Positions 58,024 through 64,000 of a stretch of DNA of 64,000 nt are shown here, in pieces. How positions within the stretch are numbered: position 1 is the stretch's first letter; each line of letters starts with the position of its first letter. The notes beneath the pieces are model-generated. The model was not told the DNA's origin. It saw only the letters and a program-made list of their open reading frames with translations, and made no database searches. The stretch comes from Azomonas tarimensis (GTDB lineage Bacteria; Pseudomonadota; Gammaproteobacteria; Pseudomonadales; Pseudomonadaceae): contig NZ_JBHRXZ010000022.1 of NCBI RefSeq assembly GCF_042648805.1, positions 434,001 to 498,000 on the forward strand. Reading direction: 5' to 3'. A program made the translations under genes and the position numbers.

Positions 58024-59957
58024 AGTTGATAGCGCAGGGCCAGGCTGGCCTGGAGGCGCTGGGCCTGGCGAAAGGATTCGCGCAGGATGCGCCGATCGAG
58101 CACGTTGAGCGTATCCGGATCCAGGCGATTGGAGAAGGGCTGACCATCGCGCGCCTGTTGCTGGTGATGCTGCATGCGGGTCTGCTGGATGAACTGATAG
58201 GCCTCTTCATAGGCTGAGCCGTCCTTGGCGCCGATGACGCCGGCAGCGGACAGCTGGCGCAGGCGATCGAGGGTGTTGGTCGCCTCGATGCCGTTGGCCA
58301 GCGAAAGCACCCGGGCACCGTCGACGAAGGGCGTCAGGCCCTGAACCTTGAGATCCAGGGTGGCGGCCTTGTCGTTACCCTTGCGCGAAACCACGAAGTC
58401 ACGGAAGCGGCCTACGGGTGGGCGGTTGCGCAGGGCATTCTCCGCCATCAGGCGCTGGAAGATACTGGTGGTCTCGACGTTCTCGAGAATTTCCTGGCGC
58501 AATTGCTCGCAGCCCTCGGGCGGTCCCCAGATCGGGCGCAGGTCGAAGTATATGTTGCTCCCCAGCAGATTCTCCGGCGTGGTCTCCTCGACCATCGAGC
58601 GAAAGCGCCGGGACCACTCGCGGCGGGACAGGCACAGCTCGGGGTTGCTGGCCATGACGTTACCCTTGCACAGCGAGAAGCCGCAGGTATCCAGGTCCCG
58701 GTTGATACGCTCGGCCAGCGGTAGCAGACGGCCTCGGATGGCGGCGGCTTCGGCGCCATCCCTGGCCTCGAAGAGAATGCCGTTGTCCTGATCGGTAAAC
58801 AGTGTCTGCTCGCTACGGCCCTCGCTGCCAAAGCACAGCCAGGTAAAAGGCACGCCGGGATCACCCATGTCCCGGATGGCCAGCTCGATCACTCGGTACA
58901 CGGTGTGATCGTTGAGTACCGTCACGATGTGGGTGATCTGGGTGGACGACGCGCCGTGGGCCAGCATGTTGTCCACCAGTTGCCGAATCCTCGTCCGTAG
59001 CGTCACCAGCGCGTCGACCCGTTCGGCATGGCGTATGGTCTGCGCCAGATGGACGAGGTCGACCCGCTGCAGGGAGAACAGGTCACGCTCGGAAATGACG
59101 CCGCTCAATCGCCCATTGGCCACCACGCAGACATGGGCGATATGACGCTCGGTCATGGCGATGGCGGCGTCGAAGGCGGTGGCGTCTGGTGGTAGCCAGA
59201 AAGGCTCGCGGGTCATGAACTCGCTGATCGGCGTGGTCAGGTCGGTGACACCGGTGCCGATGACCCTGCGCAGGTCGCGCAGGGTGAAGATGCCCCGCGG
59301 ATGGTCGTCTTCCACGACGATGACGATGCTGCCCACGTTTTGCTCGTGCATCAGGCCGATGGCGGTGGCCAGCGGCAACTCGGGCGAACAGGAGACCGGG
59401 TGATGAAGCGCGAGCTCGCCGATCTTGGTCTCGAGCGAATACTGTTCGCCGAGGCTTTCCACGGCGCGCATCTGCGCCTGCTGGTTGACCAGGTCGAGCA
59501 GGCTGCTGACGCCGCGGATGGCAAATTCGCGGAAGGCGCTGGAAATCGATACCAGCTTGACGAAGGCTGTCTTGTTCAGCGCCAGGCAGAAGGTGTCTTC
59601 GGCGGCCAGGTGCGCGGTCCGCGTGGCGCGCTCGCCCATCAGGGCGGCCATCGGAAAGCATTCGCCAACAATGACTTCAAAGGTGGTTTCCGTGCCGCGC
59701 TTGCTGGAATGCGGGCGCTGCCCATGCACCCGTCCCTGCTTGACGATGTAGAAGTGTTCTACCGGGCCGTCCTCGGGAGACACGATGCAGTCACCCTGGG
59801 CATAGAAGCGGAGCTGGCAATTCTCTACCAGGAAGGCGAGCTGGGTCTTCTCCATCTGATTGAAGGGCGGATACTTCTGCAAGAAATCCATGGTGCCGTG
59901 AATGTTCTGCAGGACCGCAGTCTTTCCGGCCTCGGCGAAAGCGTTGGCTTTGCTCAT
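58020..59957 (-). CDS. Cyclic-nucleotide-binding, CBS and DUF294 nucleotidyltransferase protein
   Basis: 645 residues in order: cNMP-binding beta-roll (about 25-140, HFYIVKQGRVHGQ), a CBS pair (about 185-305, HPRGIFTLRDLRRV and RLSGVISERDL), a DUF294 nucleotidyltransferase (about 330-460, FGSEGRSEQTLFTDQDNGIL with GSEGR..T..D.D) and the DUF294 substrate-binding domain at the end. It resembles GlnD-type N-termini, so nucleotide or energy state may be sensed. It probably regulates the divergent symporter or an associated nuclease. Confidence 0.92.
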   Translation of the reverse strand: MSKANAFAEAGKTAVLQNIHGTMDFLQKYPPFNQMEKTQLAFLVENCQLRFYAQGDCIVSPEDGPVEHFYIVKQGRVHGQRPHSSKRGTETTFEVIVGECFPMAALMGERATRTAHLAAEDTFCLALNKTAFVKLVSISSAFREFAIRGVSSLLDLVNQQAQMRAVESLGEQYSLETKIGELALHHPVSCSPELPLATAIGLMHEQNVGSIVIVVEDDHPRGIFTLRDLRRVIGTGVTDLTTPISEFMTREPFWLPPDATAFDAAIAMTERHIAHVCVVANGRLSGVISERDLFSLQRVDLVHLAQTIRHAERVDALVTLRTRIRQLVDNMLAHGASSTQITHIVTVLNDHTVYRVIELAIRDMGDPGVPFTWLCFGSEGRSEQTLFTDQDNGILFEARDGAEAAAIRGRLLPLAERINRDLDTCGFSLCKGNVMASNPELCLSRREWSRRFRSMVEETTPENLLGSNIYFDLRPIWGPPEGCEQLRQEILENVETTSIFQRLMAENALRNRPPVGRFRDFVVSRKGNDKAATLDLKVQGLTPFVDGARVLSLANGIEATNTLDRLRQLSAAGVIGAKDGSAYEEAYQFIQQTRMQHHQQQARDGQPFSNRLDPDTLNVLDRRILRESFRQAQRLQASLALRYQL

Positions 59958-60102
59958 GGCTCGCCTTCCTTATGGTTAGTGGCCAATGGTCTCCGGGCTG
60001 GGAGATAGCGCCCATTCGACGTAAGTCTAGATGGGGGCGACGACAAGCTGAAAAGCCGGGCGCCATGAGCGTCAAGGCGACGGTCGGAGTACCTTGCAAA
60101 CG

Positions 60103-60134
60103 AAAAGGGCCGCCCCGGTTTACCGGGGCGGCCC
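60103..60134 (-). terminator. Terminator of glcB
   Basis: A 12-bp perfect stem GGGCCGCCCCGG / CCGGGGCGGCCC, loop TTTA, followed on the minus strand by TTTT. Confidence 0.9.
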
Positions 60135-60154
60135 TCATGCAGGCCTTGGCGAAC

Positions 60155-62332
60155 TCAGCAGCCGTACTTGGCCTTGGCTTCGCGGCGGCGGCGGTGCAGG
60201 ACCGGCTCGGTGTAGCCGTTGGGCTGCCTGGTGCCCTCGACCACGAGTTCCACGGCGGCCTGGAAGGCCACGCTGTCGTCGAAGTTCGGCGCCATCGGAC
60301 GATACAGCGGGTCGCCGTCGTTCTGGCGGTCCACCACGGCAGCCATGCGCTGGAGTGTTTCCATCACCTGCTCCCTGGAGCAGATGCCATGGCGCAGCCA
60401 GTTGGCGATGTGCTGGCTGGAGATGCGCAGGGTAGCGCGGTCTTCCATCAAGCCGATGTCGTTGATGTCAGGCACCTTGGAGCAGCCGACGCCCTGGTCG
60501 ATCCAGCGCACCACATAGCCGAGGATGCCCTGGGCGTTGTTGTCCAGCTCTTGCTGGATCTCGCCTGCCGACCAGTTGCTATCGGCGGCCAGCGGGATGC
60601 TGAGGATGTCGTCCAGCGAGGCACGTTCGCGCTTGGCCAGTTCCTGCTGACGGGCGAACACGTCGACCTGATGGTAGTGCAGGGCATGCAGCGCAGCAGC
60701 GGTGGGCGAGGGGACCCAGGCGGTGTTGGCGCCGGCCATGGGGTGACCGATCTTCTGCTCGAGCATCGCTGCCATCAGGTCCGGCATGGCCCACATGCCC
60801 TTGCCGATCTGCGCGCGACCCTGCAGGCCGCAAGCCAGGCCGTTATCGACGTTCCAGTTTTCGTAGGCCTTGATCCAGGCGGCGTTCTTCATCTCGCCCT
60901 TGCGGATCATCGGGCCGGCTTCCATGGAGGTGTGCAGCTCGTCGCCGGTGCGGTCGAGGAAGCCGGTGTTGATGAACACCACGCGCTCGCGGGCGGCCTT
61001 GATGCAAGCCTTGAGGTTGACCGTGGTGCGGCGCTCCTCGTCCATGATGCCGACCTTCAGGGTGTTGCGCGGCAGGCCGAGCGCCTCTTCGACGCGGCCG
61101 AACAGTTCGTTGGTGAAAGCGACTTCTTCAGGGCCGTGCATCTTTGGCTTGACGATGTACACCGAGCCGGTGCGGCTGTTCTTGCGGCTGCTGTTGCCGT
61201 TGAGGTTGTGCATCGCGACCAGGCTGGTGCACAGGCCGTCCATGATGCCTTCCGGCACCTCATTGCCATCCTTGTCGATGATGGCGTCGTTGGTCATCAG
61301 GTGACCGACGTTGCGTACGAACAGCAGCGAGCGACCGTGCAGGGTCAGGCCGCCGCCGTCAGCCGCGGTGTACTCGCGGTCCGGGTTCATGGTCCGGGTA
61401 AAGCTGCTGCCACCCTTGCTGACCTGTTCGGACAGGTCGCCTTTCATCAGGCCCAGCCAGTTCTTGTAGACCACGACCTTGTCGTCGGCGTCCACGGCGG
61501 CGATGGAATCCTCGCAATCCATGATGGTGGTCAACGCGGCTTCCATCAGGATGTCCTTGACCCCGGCCGCATCGGTCTGGCCGATCATGTTGCTGCGGTC
61601 GATCTGGATTTCGAAGTGCAGGCCGTTGTGCTTGAGCAGCACCGCCCTGGGTGCACCGGCGTCGCCCTGGAAGCCGACGAACTGCGCCGGGTTCTGCAGG
61701 CCGGTGATGGGGCCGCTGGTCAGTGCCACGACCAGCTTGCCGTCTTCGACGCGGTAGCCGGCAGCGTCCTTGTGCGACGCGCCTTCCAGTGCAGCGGCCT
61801 GATCGAGGAAGTCGCGGCCATAGGCAATGACCTTGGCGCCGCGTACTTCGTTGTAGCCCGGGCCCTTCTGTGCGCCGCCTTCTTCGGGGATGGCGTCGGT
61901 GCCGTAGAGCGCGTCATAAAGGGAACCCCAGCGGGCGTTGGCGGCGTTCAGGGCGAAGCGGGCGTTCATCACCGGCACCACCAGCTGTGGGCCGGCCATG
62001 CGCGCGATTTCCTCGTCGACGTTCTCCGTGGTGGCGCTGAAGTCTTCCGGTTCCGGCAGCAGGTATCCGATGTCCTGCAGGAAGGCCTTGTAGGCGACCG
62101 GGTCGTGAGCCTGGCTGGCGCGCGCCTGGTGCCAGGCATCGATCTGCGCCTGGATGTCGTCCCGCTTGGCCAGCAGTGCGCGGTTCTTCGGGGCGAGATC
62201 ATGGATCACCGCTGCTGCGCCGGCCCAGAAGGCGTCGGCGGTCAGGCCGGTGCCGGGTATGGCTTCGTTGTTCACGAAGTCGAACAGGACTTTGGCGACC
62301 TGCAGGCCACCGACTTGAACGCGCTCAGTCAT
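60155..62332 (-). CDS. glcB: Malate synthase G
   Basis: 725 residues. MTERVQVGGLQVAKVLFDFV start. Catalytic region: TIMDCEDSIAAVDADDK, LNLKACIKAARERVVFINT (with the Arg of the site), and GQGV-like CGLQGRAQIGKGMWAMPD. It condenses glyoxylate with acetyl-CoA, so acetate can be used as sole carbon; fits the adjacent symporter. It stands alone. Confidence 0.97.
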   Translation of the reverse strand: MTERVQVGGLQVAKVLFDFVNNEAIPGTGLTADAFWAGAAAVIHDLAPKNRALLAKRDDIQAQIDAWHQARASQAHDPVAYKAFLQDIGYLLPEPEDFSATTENVDEEIARMAGPQLVVPVMNARFALNAANARWGSLYDALYGTDAIPEEGGAQKGPGYNEVRGAKVIAYGRDFLDQAAALEGASHKDAAGYRVEDGKLVVALTSGPITGLQNPAQFVGFQGDAGAPRAVLLKHNGLHFEIQIDRSNMIGQTDAAGVKDILMEAALTTIMDCEDSIAAVDADDKVVVYKNWLGLMKGDLSEQVSKGGSSFTRTMNPDREYTAADGGGLTLHGRSLLFVRNVGHLMTNDAIIDKDGNEVPEGIMDGLCTSLVAMHNLNGNSSRKNSRTGSVYIVKPKMHGPEEVAFTNELFGRVEEALGLPRNTLKVGIMDEERRTTVNLKACIKAARERVVFINTGFLDRTGDELHTSMEAGPMIRKGEMKNAAWIKAYENWNVDNGLACGLQGRAQIGKGMWAMPDLMAAMLEQKIGHPMAGANTAWVPSPTAAALHALHYHQVDVFARQQELAKRERASLDDILSIPLAADSNWSAGEIQQELDNNAQGILGYVVRWIDQGVGCSKVPDINDIGLMEDRATLRISSQHIANWLRHGICSREQVMETLQRMAAVVDRQNDGDPLYRPMAPNFDDSVAFQAAVELVVEGTRQPNGYTEPVLHRRRREAKAKYGC

Positions 62333-62606
62333 CTATTGCCTCACTTGTGCTTCGACTTGTGGCAGGCCTGGCGGCCAGCCCCGGAAGGTTCCGCATCCAC
62401 CATGAAGCAGGCAGGCAGCTTGCCGTCACGGTCGCCCCAAGGGCGGTGCGGAGCGCTTTTTGTAGTGCTCGGCGGGGAATACTACATGAACAGTGTCGGA
62501 AAAACAGGAGCCGCCTTTGGTCCTCATCCGATGGTCGAAGCCCCTCTGCCCGGCGCCGTCAGGAGATCTGAGCTATACCTGAAACGTTGAATTCCGGGAG
62601 TACAGC

Positions 62607-63140
62607 ATGGACCATCTGGTAGTGACCGTAATCGCCGAAGACCAGCCGGGCCTGGTCGAACGCATCGCCAAGTGCATCACCGAACACGGCGGCAACTGGC
62701 TCGATAGTCGCATGGCCCATATGGCTGGGCAGTTCGCCGGCATCCTGCGCATCGGTGTCATGCCGGATCGTCAGCCTGGACTGATCGACGGCCTCAAGGA
62801 GCTGGAGCAACAGGGCATCCGCGTCCTGCTGGCCGGCGCCGGGCCGAGTACGCCCGCCCAGGCCCAGGCGATCCTGCTGGAGCTGGTCGGCAATGACCGT
62901 CCGGGCATCATTCGCGAGATTACGCGGCTGTTGGCCGAGCACCGGGTCAACCTCGAAAGCCTGGACACCGACGTCCTGCCCGCACCCATGTCGGGCGAGC
63001 CGTTGTTTCATGCCAGGGCCAGGCTGGCGGTGCCTTCAGAAGTCTCTCTGGGGGAGCTGCAGACGCATCTGGAAACGCTGGCCGACGACCTGATGGTCGA
63101 ACTGCAGCTGCAGCCCTCGGAATACCGCGGAGCGCCGTAA
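62607..63140 (+). CDS. ACT-domain protein, GcvR-like
   Basis: 177 residues, two ACT domains: HLVVTVIAEDQPGLVERIAK with HGGNWLDSRMAHMAGQFAGI, and LELVGNDRPGIIREITRLLA with VNLESLDTDVLPAPMSGEPL. It is like GcvR, the glycine cleavage repressor, and related amino acid sensors. Ligand unknown. Weak ribosome site GGGAG. Divergent from glcB. Confidence 0.88.
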   Translation: MDHLVVTVIAEDQPGLVERIAKCITEHGGNWLDSRMAHMAGQFAGILRIGVMPDRQPGLIDGLKELEQQGIRVLLAGAGPSTPAQAQAILLELVGNDRPGIIREITRLLAEHRVNLESLDTDVLPAPMSGEPLFHARARLAVPSEVSLGELQTHLETLADDLMVELQLQPSEYRGAP

Positions 63141-63147
63141 CTGCCTG

Positions 63148-63179
63148 TCATTATTGCGAAAACCGAGCGGCAATAATGA
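63148..63179 (+). terminator. Probable terminator after the ACT-domain gene
   Basis: TCATTATTGC / GCAATAATGA, 10-bp stem with a 12-nt loop; six Ts start at 63186, a few bases after the stem. Confidence 0.6.
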
Positions 63180-63322
63180 TGGCACTTTTTTGCTGTTGCG
63201 CTTGTTCATCAATTAGATAGGCAACATTCATGAAAAAAGTGTGAACAGCTTGGAGGCTCTCTTGTCCCTTGAAACACGCATTGTGATTTTGCGTTTCCCT
63301 TCAGCGACAAGAGGCATAGTCC

Positions 63323-63838
63323 ATGAACAAGCTGTTCAAATCTTCCCTACTCCTCGCCGCCCTGTGCCCTGCCGTTGCGCTTGCCGTTCCCGTGGCTGGC
63401 CAGCAGGAGATTACCCTGAGCGGTTCGGGTAGCAGCGACCACGACTTCAACGATACCACCATGGCCCTGCAGGGCAGCTGGGGTACCTACATGGACGACG
63501 CCAACATGTGGGGTGTTCGTCAAACCATCAACGCACGTGACCAGAGCGGCGAGAGCGTCAAGTTCGACGGTTCGACCCGGTTCTTCTACTCCTATCACTT
63601 CGGCACGGGTAACACTCGCCCGGTAGTGGGTGTGAGCCTTGGTGCCATCTATGGCGAGGGCGTACGCAACACCATGGCGGCCGGGCCGGAGCTGGGTGTC
63701 AAGCACTGGGTCATGGATAACGTATTCATCCAGGGTCTGGTGGAATACCAGTTCCTGTTCCGCAGCGGCAGCGATGCGCGTGACCGCTATGACGATGGCA
63801 TGTTCTTCTACAGCGTGGGTCTGGGCTACAACTTCTGA
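63323..63838 (+). CDS. Small outer-membrane beta-barrel protein
   Basis: 171 residues. Signal peptide MNKLFKSSLLLAALCPAVALA. The mature part is strand-rich with alternating hydrophobic residues and ends with FFYSVGLGYNF, an aromatic terminal residue as outer membrane insertion signal. It resembles OmpW/OmpA-type small barrels without a clear subgroup. It has its own intergenic region. Confidence 0.82.
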   Translation: MNKLFKSSLLLAALCPAVALAVPVAGQQEITLSGSGSSDHDFNDTTMALQGSWGTYMDDANMWGVRQTINARDQSGESVKFDGSTRFFYSYHFGTGNTRPVVGVSLGAIYGEGVRNTMAAGPELGVKHWVMDNVFIQGLVEYQFLFRSGSDARDRYDDGMFFYSVGLGYNF

Positions 63839-63846
63839 CCTGAGGC

Positions 63847-63872
63847 AACGCGGTGCCACCTGGCACCGCGTT
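63847..63872. terminator. Terminator between the barrel gene and msrA
   Basis: AACGCGGTGCC / GGCACCGCGTT, 11-bp perfect stem, loop ACCT; AA/TT at the ends. Confidence 0.78.
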
Positions 63873-63879
63873 GTGCCTT

Positions 63880-64000
63880 CTAAGCTGGCAGGCAGACGCC
63901 GGTGCCACCCAGTCCGCAGTAACCCCCCGGGTTTTTCACCAGGTATTGCTGGTGATAGGCCTCGGCATAGTAGAACCGCGGCGCTTCGGCGACTTCCGTG
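63880..64000 (-). CDS. msrA: MsrA, peptide methionine sulfoxide reductase (C-terminal fragment)
   Basis: Only the last 40 residues are in the window: TEVAEAPRFYYAEAYHQQYL, then VKNPGGYCGLGGTGVCLPA and a TAG stop at 63880-63882. The YYAEAYHQQYL motif and the resolving cysteines near the C-terminus are those of MsrA. It reduces methionine S-sulfoxide in proteins. The start lies beyond 64000. Confidence 0.92.
   Translation of the reverse strand, partial: TEVAEAPRFYYAEAYHQQYLVKNPGGYCGLGGTGVCLPA

Overview
The window is a high-GC gammaproteobacterial chromosome segment. It most resembles a diazotrophic Pseudomonas of the stutzeri (Stutzerimonas)/Azotobacter group. The nitrogenase proteins are nearly colinear with the Azotobacter vinelandii proteins as I remember them, the gene order (rnf-nafY, nifHDKTY, lrv, nifENX, iscA-nifUSV, cysE, nifWZM, clpX, nifF) is that of this group, and the flanking housekeeping genes are pseudomonad. 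No database was searched.

Positions 1-27.9 kb are one side of a nif island. The left edge holds the end of an rnf operon (rnfD-G-E-H, electron supply to nitrogenase) that continues into nafY and a small NifX-like gene and stops at a bidirectional terminator. Next is a divergent pair: on the minus strand a SIR2-like gene plus an unrecognised gene, on the plus strand nifHDKTY-DUF6129-lrv. Then nifENX with its accessory genes (DUF269, DUF683, two ferredoxins) runs into a block of four poorly known genes (16.2-18.3 kb). A minus-strand Nif11-type small gene is divergent from the iscA-nifUSV-cysE-TPR-nifWZM-clpX operon, and the island ends with the flavodoxin nifF.

Six sequences match the sigma-54 -24/-12 promoter exactly in spacing (GG-N10-GC), and five perfect TGT-N10-ACA NifA-type sites lie upstream of them. 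They imply that nifH, nifE, iscA and nifF, and also the SIR2-like operon and the Nif11 gene, belong to one NifA regulon. The last two are the least explained parts of the island and the best candidates for something new.

Positions 28.2-64 kb are core genome. They hold rhlE; a methyl-cycle cluster (metF, ahcY with an SAH riboswitch, metK, sahR with a palindromic operator); a cytochrome c' lipoprotein; a frameshifted ligB; an ABC-2 exporter; the sugar-phosphate operon tkt-epd-pgk-fba with small lipoproteins; a lone receiver protein; a hemerythrin protein; small lipoproteins; a FUSC/YccS membrane protein; dbpA; an acyltransferase; a periplasmic RimK-type zinc protease homologue; a DUF4212/SSS acetate-type symporter opposite a DUF294 regulator and DnaQ-like exonuclease; glcB; an ACT-domain protein; a small outer-membrane barrel; and the tail of msrA. 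I saw no tRNA, rRNA, CRISPR array or transposase.
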